Source of the DNA: Hydractinia symbiolongicarpus
Taxonomy: Eukaryota; Cnidaria; Hydrozoa; Anthoathecata; Hydractiniidae
Assembly: GCF_029227915.1 (NCBI RefSeq)
Contig: NC_079882.1
Location: 1,116,001 to 1,180,000 of the forward strand
DNA length: 64,000 nucleotides
Direction: 5' to 3'
Position 1 is the first letter of the stretch, and each line of letters opens with the position of its first letter. Shown here one piece after another: positions 1 through 10,160 of this stretch. A program made the position numbers and the translations under genes. The notes beneath the pieces are model-generated. The model ran no database searches. It was not told where the DNA came from and worked only from the letters and a program-made list of their open reading frames with translations.

Positions 1-1089
1 TCTTTAAATGAAGCGCTACCACAGCGTTCAGTGTAATCGCTGAGTTCCGGCAATCACGTCAAACTAAGAAAAATGTTATTTCTTGGAGTCCAATTGTCTA
101 ACTTACAACATTTATTACGTCACAGTCCAAAATCAGGTCAATTAGGTCCCACAGTCAATCGTTTCACCGTTAAAAGCGATGCAACTTAGTAATATGAGAA
201 AAATATCGCTAAATACATGTTGGTACGAGTATATGACGCAACCGTTGTAACTGAAGCGGATTGATACCGTTAGAGAGTGAAAGAAATGTAGTTTTTGAAA
301 CTGTCGCTATTTCTATAGCGCGCAGTAACGGCCAGGATTGGTCCCACAGTAAAAATGACTTATTTATCTAATGTTTTAAATGGAGCGCTACCACAGCACA
401 CAGTGTAATCGCTGAGTTCCAGCAGTCGCGTCAAATTAAGAAGAATGTTATTTGTTGGAGTCCAATTTTCTCATTTATCACATTTATCAGGTCACAGTCC
501 AAAGTTAGTTCAATTAAGTCCCACAGTCAATCGTTTCAATATTAAAAGCGATGCAACCTAGTAATACCAGAAAAATATCGCTAAATACATGTTGGTACGA
601 ATATGTGACCCACCTGTTGTAACTGAAACGAACTGACACCGCTAGAAAGTCAATGAAATGTAGTTTTTGAAGCTGTCTATATTTCTTCAGCGCGTCCTAA
701 CGGCTACGATTGGTCCCACAGTACAAAATGACTTATTTATCTACATTTTTAAATAAAGCGATACCCCAGCGACCAGCGTAATCGCTGAGTTCCGTCAATC
801 ATGTCAAATTAAGAAGAAAGTTATTTTTTGGAGTCCAATTGTCTCACTTATAACATTTATAAGGTCACAGTTTATAAGGTCACAGTTCAATTTAGTCCCA
901 CAGTCAATCGTTTCACTGTTAAAAGCGATGCAACCTAGTAATATGAGAAAAATATCGCTAAATACATGTTGGTACGAGTATGTGACGCAACCGTTGTAAC
1001 TGAAGCGGATTGATACCGTTAGAAAGTGAATGAAATGTAGTTTCTGAAACTGTCCCTATTTCTTTAGCGCGCAATAACGGTCAGGATTG
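1..1089. repeat. Left edge: one copy of the zeta-beta-alpha trimer
   Basis: Unit starts are 341 and 713; the unit before 341 is cut by the window edge. The order zeta (1-340), beta (341-712), alpha (713-1089) is the same as in the 1121-bp trimer at 14.0-18.2 kb. The alpha-side markers GACCCACCTGTTG and ACCGCTAGAAAGTC near 607-640 match those in the trimer block. This is therefore a separate, older copy of the same cassette. Confidence 0.82.
713..1089. repeat. Class alpha unit, 377 bp, with internal TTATAAGGTCACAG duplication
   Basis: Class alpha is recognised by ACAAAATGACTTATTTATC after the anchor and by AATAAAGCGATACCCCAGCG. The long form (376-378 bp) carries a tandem copy of TTATAAGGTCACAG, replacing the usual stretch from GTCCAAAGT to AATTAAGT with CAGTTCAATTTAGTCCC. 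Long alpha units start at 713, 1908, 3404, 4972, 6468, 7589, 14221, 15342, 16463, 17584, 32471, 38510 and 41718. A short form (372-374 bp, here alpha2) lacks the doubling and reads CAAAGTTTGTTAAACT; examples start at 2657, 5721, 8337, 12022 and 12767. The duplication shows up in the reverse-strand frame as the peptide repeat CDLIN-CDLIN. No alpha unit is seen right of about 44 kb. Confidence 0.9.
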
Positions 1090-1203
1090 GTCCCACAGTA
1101 AAAATGACTTATTTATCTAATTTTTTAAATGGAGCGCTACCACAGCACACAGTGTAATCGCTGAGTTCCAGCAATCACGTCAAATTAAGAAGAATGTTAT
1201 TTC

Positions 1204-1214
1204 TTGGAGTCCAA
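1204..1214. other. Palindrome TTGGAGTCCAA (representative copy)
   Basis: A perfect 5-bp dyad about a central G, present at the same place in most units. Some lineages break it (TTGAAGTCC in trimer beta units, TTGGTGTCC in 358-bp units, TTGGAATCC). It is a candidate protein site or simply an old feature of the unit; no factor is identified. Confidence 0.6.
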
Positions 1215-1295
1215 TTTTCTCATTTATCACATTTATCAGGTCACAGTCCAAAGTTAGTTCAATTAAGTCCCACAGTAAATCGTTTCATTGTTAAA

Positions 1296-1331
1296 AGCGA
1301 TGCAACCTAGTAATACCAGAAAAATATCGCT
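1296..1331. other. Inverted repeat AGCGAT...ATCGCT (representative copy)
   Basis: AGCGAT (1296-1301) faces ATCGCT (1326-1331) across 24 bp, directly before the very conserved TAAATACATGTTGG. A further ATCGCT lies about 60 bp into most units in the GTAATCGCTGAG stretch. This could form a weak stem or bind a dimeric protein. Confidence 0.5.
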
Positions 1332-1667
1332 AAATACATGTTGGTACGAATATGTGACCAAATCGTTGTAACTCCAACGGACTGATACCGTTAGAAAGTC
1401 AATGAAATGTACTATTTGAAACTGTCGCTATTTCTTCAGCGCGCAATAACGGCTAGGATTGGTCCCACAGTAAAATTTGACTTTTGTATCTAAATTTTTA
1501 AATGAAGCGCTACCACAGCGTCCAGTGTAATCACTGAGTTCCGGCAATCAGGTCAAATTAGGAAGAATGTTATTTCTTGGAGTCCATTTGTCTCCTTTAT
1601 CACATTTATCAGGTCACAGTCCAAAGTTAGTTCAATTAAGTCCCACAGTCAATCGTTTCATTGTTAA

Positions 1668-1813
1668 AGGCGATGCAAGCTAGTAATATCAGTAAAATAT
1701 CGCTAAATACATGTTGGTACGAATATGTGACCCAACCGTCAGGCGATGCAAGCTAGTAATATCAGTAAAATATCGCTAAATACATGTTGGTACGAATATG
1801 TGACCCAACCGTT
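1668..1813. repeat. 73-bp tandem duplication inside a gamma unit
   Basis: The stretch beginning AGGCGATGCAAGCTAG at 1668 and ending CCCAACCGTC at 1740 is repeated at 1741-1813, where it ends CCCAACCGTT. It covers the AGCGAT...ATCGCT dyad and the conserved ATACATGTTGG box, so this unit has two copies of both and is 446 bp long. Confidence 0.93.
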
Positions 1814-3030
1814 GTAACTCAAACGGACTGACACCGTTAGAAAGTCAATGAAATGTAGTTCTTGAAGCTGTCTCTATTTCTTCAGGGCGTCCTAACGGCT
1901 ACGATTGGTCCCACAGTACAAAATGACTTATTTATCTACATTTTTAAATAAAGCGATACCCCAGCGGCCAGCGTAATCGCTGAGTTCCGGCAATCATGAC
2001 AAATTAAAAAGAATGTTATTTCTTGGAGTCCAATTGTCTCACTTATAACATTTATAAGGTCACAGTTTATAAGGTCACAGTTCAATTTAGTCCTACGGTC
2101 AATCATTTCACTATTAAAAGCGATGCAACCTAGTAATATGAGAAAAATATCGCTAAATACATGTTGGTACGAGTATGTGACGCTACCGTTGTAACTGAAG
2201 CGGATTGATACCGTTAGAAAGGAGATGAAATGTAGTTTTTGAAACTGCCGCTATTTCTTTAGCGCGCAATAACGGCCAGGATTGGTCCCACAGTAAAAAT
2301 GACTTATTTATGTAATGTTTTAAATGGAGCGCTACCACAGCACCCAGTGTAATCGCTGAGTTCCAGCAATCGCGTCAAATTAAGAAGAATGTTATTTCTT
2401 GGAGTCCAATTTTCTCATTTATCACATTTATCAGGTCACAGTCCAAAGTTAGTTCAAGTAAGTCCCACAGTCAATCGTTTCAATGTTAAAAGCGATGCAA
2501 CCTAGTAATACCAGAAAAATATCACTAAATACATGTTGGTACGAATATGTGACCCACCTATTGTAACTGAAACGAACTGACACCGTTAGAAAGTCAATGA
2601 AATGTAGTTTTTGAAGCTGTCTCTATTTCTTCAGCGCGTCCTAACGGCTACGATTGGTCCCACAGTACAAAATGACTTATTTATCTACATTTTTAAATAA
2701 AACGATACCCCAGCGGCCAGCGTAATCGCTGAGTTCCGGCAATCATGCCAAATTAAGAAGAATGTTATTTCTTGGAGTCCAATTGTCTCACTTTATAACA
2801 TTTATAAGGTCACAGTCCAAAGTTTGTTAAACTAAGTCCCACAGTCAATCGTTTTATTGTTAAAAGCGATGCAACCTAGTAATACCAGAAAAATATCGCT
2901 AAATACATGTTGGTACGAATATGTGACCAAATCGTTGTAACTCCATCGGACTGATACCGTTAGAAAATCAATGAAATGTACTATTTGAAACTGTCGCTAT
3001 TTCTTCAGCGCGCAATAACGGCTAGGATTG

Positions 3031-3403
3031 GTCCCACAGTAAAAATTGAATTTTGTATCTAAATTTTTAAATGAAGCGCTACCACAGCGTCCAGTGTAAT
3101 CACTGAGTTCCGGCAATCAGGTCAAATTAGGAAGAATGTTATTTCTTAGAGTTCATTTGTCTCTTTTATCACATTTATCAGGTCACAGTCCAAAGTTAGT
3201 TCAATTAAGTCCCACAGTCAATCGTTTCATTGTTAATGGCGATGCAAGCTAGTAATATCAGTAAAATATCGCTAAATACATGTTGGTACGAATATGTGAC
3301 CCAACCGTTGTAACTCAAACGGACTGACACCGTTAGAAAGTCAATGAAATGTAGTTTTTGAAGCTGTCTCTATTTCTTCAGCGCGTCCTAACGGCTACGA
3401 TTG
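3031..3403. repeat. Class gamma unit, 373 bp
   Basis: Class gamma is recognised by GACTTTTGTATCTAAAT (here GAATTTTGTATC) or GACTTTCGTATC after the anchor, by GTAATCACTGAGTTCC (a G-to-A change inside the usual ATCGCT), and by GGCAATCAGGTCAAATTA. Gamma units usually follow an alpha unit and precede another one. Others start at 1462, 4153, 4526, 6095, 8709, 11649, 13140, 19079, 21671, 23161, 23907, 25024, 25770, 28003, 29865, 30611, 36795 and 40003. A sub-form with CAGCGAGCGATAACGGCTAGG just upstream and TTCATGGAGTCC inside recurs at 19079, 23907, 25770 and 30611. Confidence 0.88.
3305..3394. other. Alternating CCGTT/AACGG sites (representative copy)
   Basis: CCGTT at 3305-3309, AACGG at 3318-3322, CCGTT at 3330-3334 and AACGG at 3390-3394 alternate in orientation, with spacers of 8, 7 and 55 bp. 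Three of the four fit YAACGG on one strand, the known Myb-type recognition core. A lineage difference (GTAACTGAAGCGGATTG) abolishes the second site in many left-hand units. Binding is inference only. Confidence 0.5.
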
Positions 3404-3780
3404 GTCCCACAGTACAAAATGACTTATTTATCTACATTTTTAAATAAAGCGATACCCCAGCGGCCAGCGTAATCGCTGAGTTCCGGCAATCATGACAAAT
3501 TAAAAAGAATGTTATTTCTTGGAGTCCAATTGTCTCACTTATAACATTTATAAGGTCACAGTTTATAAGGTCACAGTTCAATTTAGTCCCACGGTCAATC
3601 GTTTCACTGTTAAAAGCGATGCAACCTAGTAATATGGGAAAAATATCGCTAAATACATGTTGGTACGAATATGTGACCCAACTGTTATAACTCAAACGGA
3701 CTGACACCGTTAGAAAGTCAATAAAATGTAATTTTTGAAACTGTCGCTATTTCTTCAGCGCGCGATAGCGGCTAGGATTG

Positions 3781-4152
3781 GTCCTACAGTAAAATTGACT
3801 TGTTTATCTAAGTTTTTAAATGAAGCGCAACCACAGAGCCCAGTGTAATCGCTGAGTTGAGGCACTCATGTCAAATTAAGAAGAATGTTATTTCTTGGAG
3901 TCCAATTGTCTCACTTATAACATTTATAAGGTCACAGTCCAAAGTTTGTTAAACTAAGTCCCACAGTCAATCGTTTCATTGTTAAAAGCGATGCAACCTA
4001 GTAATACCAGAAAAATATCGCTAAATACATGTTGGTACGAATATGTGACCAAATCGTTGTAACTCCAACGGACTGATACCGTTAGAAAGTCAATGAAATG
4101 TACTATTTGAAACTGTCGCTATTTCTTCAGCGCGCAATAACGGCTAGGATTG
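3781..4152. repeat. Class delta unit, 372 bp
   Basis: Class delta is recognised by GTCCTACAGTAAAATTGAC, GACTTGTTTATCTAAG, AAGCGCAACCACAGAGCCC and GAGTTG(A/C)(G/A)GCACTCATGTC. Others start at 6845, 7965, 18333, 20565, 38887 and 42095. Most delta units continue with AAACTAAGACAAATG; this one instead continues with alpha-like TTAAGAAGAATG after position 3873, so it looks like a delta/alpha2 hybrid made by recombination within the unit. Confidence 0.85.
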
Positions 4153-4289
4153 GTCCCACAGAAAAAATTGACTTTTGTATCTAAATTTTTAAATGAAGCG
4201 CTACCACAGCGTCCAGTGTAATCACTGAGTTCCGGCAATCAGGTCAAATTAGGAAGAATGTTATTTCTTGGATTCCATTTGTCTCCTTT

Positions 4290-6934
4290 ATCACATTTAT
4301 CAGGTCACAGTCCAAAGTTAGTTCAATTAAGTCCCACAGTCAATCGTTTCATTGTTAAAAGCGATGCAACCTAGTAATACCAGAAAAATATCGCTAAATA
4401 CATGTTGGTACGAATATGTGACCAAATCGTTGTAACTCCAACGGACTGATACCGTTAGAAAGTCAATGAAATGTACTATTTGAAACTGTCGCTATTTCTT
4501 CAGCGCGCAATAACGGCTAGGATTGGTCCCACATTAAAATTTGACTTTTGTATCTAAATTTTTAAATGAAGCGCTACCACAGCGTCCAGTGTAATCACTG
4601 AGTTCCGGCAATCAGGTCAAATTAGGAAGAATGTTATTTCTTGGAGTCCATTTGTCTCCTTTATCACATTTATCAGGTCACAGTCCAAAGTTAGTTCAAT
4701 TAAGTCCCACAGTCAATCGTTTCATTGTTAAAGGCGATGCAAGCTAGTAATATCAGTAAAATATCGCTAAATACATGTTGGTACGAATATGTGACCCAAC
4801 CGTCAGGCGATGCAAGCTAGTAATATCAGTAAAATATCGCTAAATACATGTTGGTACGAATATGTGACCCAACCGTTGTAACTCAAACGGACTGACACCG
4901 TTAGAAAGTCAATGAAATGTAGTTTTTGAAGCTGTCTCTATTTCTTCAGCGCGTCCTAACGGCTACGATTGGTCCCACAGTACAAAATGACTTATTTATC
5001 TACATTTTTAAATAAAGCGATACCCCAGCGGCCAGCGTAATCGCTGAGTTCCGGCAATCATGACAAATTAAAAAGAATGTTATTTCTTGGAGTCCAATTG
5101 TCTCACTTATAACATTTATAAGGTCACAGTTTATAAGGTCACAGTTCAATTTAGTCCTACGGTCAATCGTTTCACTATTAAAAGCGATGCAACCTAGTAA
5201 TATGAGAAAAATATCGCTAAATACATGTTGGTACGAGTATGTGACGCTACCGTTGTAACTGAAGCGGATTGATACCGTTAGAAAGTAAATGAAATGTAGT
5301 TTTTGAAACTGCCGCTATTTCTTTAGCGCGCAATAACGGCCAGGATTGGTCCCACAGTAAAAATGACTTATTTATGTAATGTTTTAAATGGAGCGCTACC
5401 ACAGCACCCAGTGTAATCGCTGAGTTCCAGCAATCGCGTCAAATTAAGAAGAATGTTATTTCTTGGAGTCCAATTTTCTCATTTATCACATTTATCAGGT
5501 CACAGTCCAAAGTTAGTTCAAGTAAGTCCCACAGTCAATCGTTTCAATGTGAAAAGCGATGCAACCTAGTAATACCAGAAAAATATCACTAAATACATGT
5601 TGGTACGAATATGTGACCCACCTATTGTAACTGAACCGAACTGACACCGTTAGAAAGTCAATGAAATGTAGTTTTTGAAGCTGTCTCTATTTCTTCAGCG
5701 CGTCCTAACGGCTACGATTGGTCCCACAGTACAAAATGACTTATTTATCTACATTTTTAAATAAAACGATACCCCATCGGCCAGCGTAATCGCTGAGTTC
5801 CGGCAATCATGTCAAATTAAGAAGAATGTTATTTCTTGGAGTCCAATTGTCTCACTTTATAACATTTATAAGGTCACAGTCCAAAGTTTGTTAAACTAAG
5901 TCCCACAGTCAATCGTTTTATTGTTAAAAGCGATGCAACCTAGTAATACCAGAAAAATATCGCTAAATACATGTTGGTACGAATATGTGACCAAATCGTT
6001 GTAACTCCAACGGACTGATACCGTTAGAAAATCAATGAAATGTACTATTTGAAACTGTCGCTATTTCTTCAGGGCGCAATAACGGCTAGGATTGGTCCCA
6101 CAGTAAAAATTGACTTTTGTATCTAAATTTTTAAATGAAGCGGTACCACAGCGTCCAGTGTAATCACTGAGTTCCAGCAATCAGGTCAAATTAGGAAGAA
6201 TGTTATTTCTTGGAGTTCATTTGTCTCTTTTATCACATTTATCAGGTCACAGTCCAAAGTTAGTTCAATTAAGTCCCACAGTCAATCGTTTCATTGTTAA
6301 AGGCGATGCAAGCTAGTAATATCAGTAAAATATCGCTAAATACATGTTGGTACGAATATGTGACCCAACCGTTGTAACTCAAACGGACTGACACCGTTAG
6401 AAAGTCAATGAAATGTAGTTTTTGAAGCTGTCTCTATTTCTTCAGCGCGTCCTAACGGCTACGATTGGTCCCACAGTACAAAATGACTTATTTATCTACA
6501 TTTTTAAATAAAGCGATACCCCAGCGGCCAGCGTAATCGCTGAGTTCCGGCAATCATGACAAATTAAAAAGAATGTTATTTCTTGGAGTCCAATTGTCTC
6601 ACTTATAACATTTATAAGGTCACAGTTTATAAGGTCACAGTTCAATTTAGTCCCACGGTCAATCGTTTCACTGTTAAAAGCGATGCAACCTAGTAATATG
6701 AGAAAAATATCGCTAAATACATGTTGGTACGAATATGTGACCCAACCGTTATAACTCAAACGGACTGACACCGTTAGAAAGTCAATAAAATGTAATTTTT
6801 AAAACTGTCGCTATTTCTTCAGCGCGCGATAGCGGCTAGGATTGGTCCTACAGTAAAATTGACTTGTTTATCTAAGTTTTTAAATGAAGCGCAACCACAG
6901 AGCCCAGTGTAATAGCTGAGTTGAGGCACTCATG
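4290..6934. repeat. Higher-order repeat, period 3064 bp, copy 2
   Basis: Unit starts are 4526, 4972, 5349, 5721, 6095, 6468 and 6845; the unit at 4153 joins the two copies. The copies differ by scattered single bases (for example ATCATTTCACTATT near 2102 versus ATCGTTTCACTATT near 5166), so the duplication is not the youngest in the window. The shared 73-bp duplication shows that the block was copied as a whole. Confidence 0.88.
4732..4877. repeat. 73-bp tandem duplication, second occurrence
   Basis: This is the same duplication as at 1668-1813, exactly 3064 bp downstream and with the same CCGTC/AGGCG junction at 4804/4805. It is a private marker of the 3064-bp higher-order repeat. Confidence 0.93.
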
Positions 6935-9824
6935 TCAAACTAAGACAAATGTTATTTCTTGGAGTCCAATTGTCTCATTTATCACATTTATCAGGTCACA
7001 GTCCAAAGTTACTTCAATTAAGTCCCACAGTCAATCCCTTCATTGTTAAATGCAATGCAACATAGTAATATGAGAAAAATATCGCTAAATACATGTTGGT
7101 ACGAGCATGTGACGCAACTGTTGTAACTGAAGCGGATTGATACCGTTAGAAAGTGAATGAAATGTAGTTTCTGAAACTGTCGCTATTTCTTTAGCGCGCA
7201 ATAACGGTCAGGATTGGTCCCACAGTAAAAATGACTTATTTATCTAATTTTTTAAATGGAGCGCCACCACAGCACACAGTGTAATCGCTGAGTTCCAGCA
7301 ATCACGTCAAATTAAGAAGAATGTTATTTCTTGGAGTCCAATTTTCTCATTTATCACATTTATCAGGTCACAGTCCAAAGTTAGTTCAATTAAGTCCCAC
7401 AGTCAATCGTTTCATTGTTAAAGGCGATGCAACCTAGTAATATCAGTAAAATATCGCTGAATACATGTTGGTACGAATATGTGACCCAACCGTTTTAACT
7501 CAAACTGACTGACACCGTTAGAAAGTCAATGAAATGTAGTTTTTGAAGCTGTCTCTATTTCTTCAGCGCGTCCTAACGGCTACGATTGGTCCCACAGTAC
7601 AAAATGACTTATTTATCTACATTTTTAAATAAAGCGATACCCCAGCGGCCAGCGTAATCGCTGAGTTCCGGCAATCATGACAAATTAAGAAGAATGGTAT
7701 TTCTTGGAGTCCAATTGTCTCACTTATAACATTTATAAGGTCACAGTTTATAAGGTCACAGTTCAATTTAGTCCCAAAGTCAATCGTTTCAATGTTAAAA
7801 GCGATGCAACCTAGTAATATGAGAAAAATATCGATAAATACATGTTGGTACGAATATGTGCCCAGCCGTTATAACTCAAACGGACTGACACCGTTAGAAA
7901 GTCAATAAAATGTAATTTTTGAAACTGTCGCTACTTCTTCAGCGCGCGATAGCGGCTAGGATTGGTCCTACAGTAAAATTGACTTGTTTATCTAAGTTTT
8001 TAAATGAAGCGCAACCACAGAGCCCAGTGTAATCGCTGAGTTGCGGCACTCATGTCAAACTAAGACAAATGTTATTTCTTGGAGTCCAATTGTCTCATTT
8101 ATCACATTTATCAGGTCACAGTCCAAAGTTACTTCAATTAAGTCCCACAGTCAATCGTTTCATTGTTAAAGGCGATGCAACATAGTGATAAGAGAAAAAT
8201 ATCGCTAAATACATGTTGGTACGAGTATGTGACGCAACCGTTGTAACTGAAGCGGATTGATACCGTTAGAAAGTGAATGAAATGTAGTTTTTGAAGCTGT
8301 TGCTATTTCTTTAGCGCACAATAATCGCCAGGATTGGTCCCACAGTAAAAATGACTTATTTATCTACATTTTTAAATAAAGCGATACCCCAGCGACCAGC
8401 GTAATCGCTGAGTTCCGGCAATCATGTCAAATTAAGAAGAATGTTATTTCTTGGAGTCCAATTGTATCACTTATAACATTTATAAGGTCACAGTCCAAAG
8501 TTTGTTAAACTAAGTCCCACAGTCAATCGTTTCATTGTTAAAAGCGATGCAACCTAGTAATACCAGAAAAGTATCGCTAAATACATGTTGGTACGAATAT
8601 GTGACCAAATCGTTGTAACTCCAACGGACTGATACCGTTAGAAAATCAATGAAATGTACTATTTGAAACTGTCGCTATTTCTTCAGCGCGCAATAACGGC
8701 TAGGATTGGTCCCACAGTAAAAATTGACTTTTGTATCTAAATTTTTAAATGAAGCGCTACCACAGCGTCCAGTGTAATCACTGAGTTCCGGCAATCAGGT
8801 CAAATTAAGAAGAATGTTATTTCTTGGAGTCCATTTGTCTCCTTTATCACATTTATCAGGTCACAGTCCAAAGTTAGTTCAATTAAGTCCCACAGTCAAT
8901 CGTTTCATTGTTAAAGGCGATGCAACCTAGTAATATCAGTAAAATATCGCTAAATACATGTTGGTACGAATATGTGACCCAACCGTTGTAACTCAAACGG
9001 ACTGACACCGTTAGAAAGTCAATGAAATGTAGTTTTTGAAGCTGTCTCTATTTCTTCAGCGCGTCCTAACGGCTACGATTGGTCCCACAGTACAAAATGT
9101 CTTATTTATCTACATTTTTAAATAAAGCGATATCCCAGCGACCAGCGTAGTCGCTGAGTTCCGGCAATCATGTCAAATTAAGAAGATTGTTATTTCTTGG
9201 AGTCCAATTGTCTCACTTTCACAATTATAAGGTCACAGCCCATAATCAGTTTAATTTAGTCCCACAGTCAATCGTTTCACTGTTAAAAGCGATGCAACCT
9301 AGTAATATGAAAAAAATATCGCTAAATACATGTTGGTACGAATATGTGACCCAACCGTTATAACTGAAACGGACTGACACCGTTAGAAAGTCAATAAATA
9401 GAACTTTTTGAAACTGTCGCTATTTCTTCAGCGCGCGATAGCGGCTAGGATTGGTCCTACTTTAAAATTGACTTATTTATCTAAGTTTTTAAATGAAGCG
9501 ATACGCCAGCGCACAGCGTAATCGCTGAGATCCGGCAATCATGTCAAATTAAGAAGATTGTTATTTCTTGGAGTCCAATTGTCTCACTTTCACATTTATA
9601 AGGTCACAGCCCATAATCAGTTCAATTTAGTCCCACAGTCAATCGTTTCACTGTTAAAAGCGATGCAACCTAGTAATATGAAAAAAACATCGCTAAATAC
9701 ATGTTGGTACGAATATGTGACCCAACCGTTTTAACTGAAACGGACTGACACCGTTAGAAAGTCAATAAATAGAACTTTTTGAAACTGTCGCTATTTCTTC
9801 AGCGAGCGATAGCGGCTAGGATTG
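6935..9824. repeat. Mixed units between higher-order blocks
   Basis: Unit starts are 7217 (beta), 7589 (alpha), 7965 (delta), 8337 (alpha2), 8709 (gamma), 9082 (alpha/epsilon) and 9454 (epsilon). About 8095-9150 matches 21057-22110 at a constant offset of 12962, including the marker GCAACATAGT followed by AAGAGAAAAATATCG and GTTGCTATTTCTTTAGCGC just before the alpha2 unit. Related copies occur near 36.2-37.2 kb and 39.4-40.4 kb. Confidence 0.82.
9454..9824. repeat. Class epsilon unit, 371 bp
   Basis: Class epsilon is recognised by GAGATCCGGCAATC, AAGAAGATTGTT, CTCACTTTCACATTTATAAGG, CACAGCCCATAATCAG and AATATGAAAAAAA. Others start at 19822, 26515, 26886, 28376 (hybrid with alpha2), 28749, 31356 and 31727. 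Related units that begin like alpha (AAAATGTCTTATTTATC) but continue as epsilon start at 9082, 19450, 24280, 26143 and 30984; these carry the forward-strand open stretches of up to 94 codons that I do not regard as genes. Confidence 0.87.
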
Positions 9825-10160
9825 GTCCAACATTAAAATTGACTTATTTATCTAAGTTTTTAAATGAAGCGCTACCACAGCGCCCAGTGTAATCGCTGAG
9901 TTGCGGCAATCATGTCAAGTTTAGAAAAATGTTTTTCTCGGAGTTCAATTGTCTCACTTAGAACAATTATAAGGTCACAGTCCAAAATCAGTTCAATTAA
10001 GCAACCTAGTAATATGAGAAAAATATCGCTAAAAACATGTTGGTACGAATATATGACGCAACCGTTGTAACTGAAGCGGATTGATACCGTTAGAAAGTCA
10101 ATGAAATGTAGTATTTGAAACTGTCGCTATTTCGTCAGTGCGCGATAACGGCTAGAATTG
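9825..10160. repeat. 336-bp unit with 36-bp deletion
   Basis: CAGTTCAATTAA is joined directly to GCAACCTAGT at about 10000. This removes site A GTCCCACAGT, the CAATCG segment and the AGCGAT arm. The same join occurs in the unit starting 13140. The unit also has a distinctive ATGTCAAGTTTAGAAAAATG. Confidence 0.88.

Larger units (their letters stand above)
1090..1461. repeat. Reference 372-bp unit (class beta) with landmarks
   Basis: Used here as the standard unit. Landmarks: GTCCCACAGT at 1090-1099 (site B); a T/A-rich stretch ending in TTTAAA; GGAGCGCTACCACAGC, which in most other units reads AAGCGCTACCACAGCGCC and then forms a GCGCT/AGCGC stem; GTAATCGCTGAGTTCC; the palindrome TTGGAGTCCAA at 1204-1214; CAGGTCACAGTCC; a second GTCCCACAGT at 1267-1276 (site A); AGCGAT 1296-1301 facing ATCGCT 1326-1331; the highly conserved TAAATACATGTTGG; the CCGTT/AACGG region; and TCGCTATTTCTTCAGCGCGC just before the next unit. 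G+C is about 36% and there are 14 CpG by hand count. Class beta is recognised by TTTTAAATGGAGCGC and GAGTTCCAGCAATC instead of AAATGAAGCGC and GAGTTCCGGCAATC. Beta units also start at 341, 2285, 5349, 7217, 10533, 11277, 12395, 14970, 16091, 17212, 22417 and elsewhere left of 44 kb. Confidence 0.93.
1226..3870. repeat. Higher-order repeat, period 3064 bp, copy 1
   Basis: Unit starts inside are 1462, 1908, 2285, 2657, 3031, 3404 and 3781. Each has a partner exactly 3064 bp downstream (4526, 4972, 5349, 5721, 6095, 6468, 6845). The class order is gamma (with a 73-bp internal duplication), alpha, beta, alpha2, gamma, alpha, delta. Upstream of about 1226 and downstream of about 3870 the two copies stop matching class for class, so I set the limits there. 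Confidence 0.88.

Noticed and set aside
1204-1331. tRNA or other structured RNA gene from the dyads
   Set aside because: The stems are only 5-6 bp, there is no cloverleaf or A/B-box pair, and the dyads are unit-wide rather than local.
1090-1461. CENP-B box in the unit
   Set aside because: I looked for the TTCG....A..CGGG pattern on both strands of representative units and found no match; the CCGTT/AACGG dyads differ in spacing and core.
3432-3707. Reverse-strand open frame of 91 codons, repeated at 6496-6771, 38538-38813 and 41746-42021
   Set aside because: It lies wholly inside the 377-bp alpha unit and reappears only where that unit type is copied. The peptide repeat CDLIN-CDLIN is the TTATAAGGTCACAG doubling. 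No domain, signal or gene context is visible.
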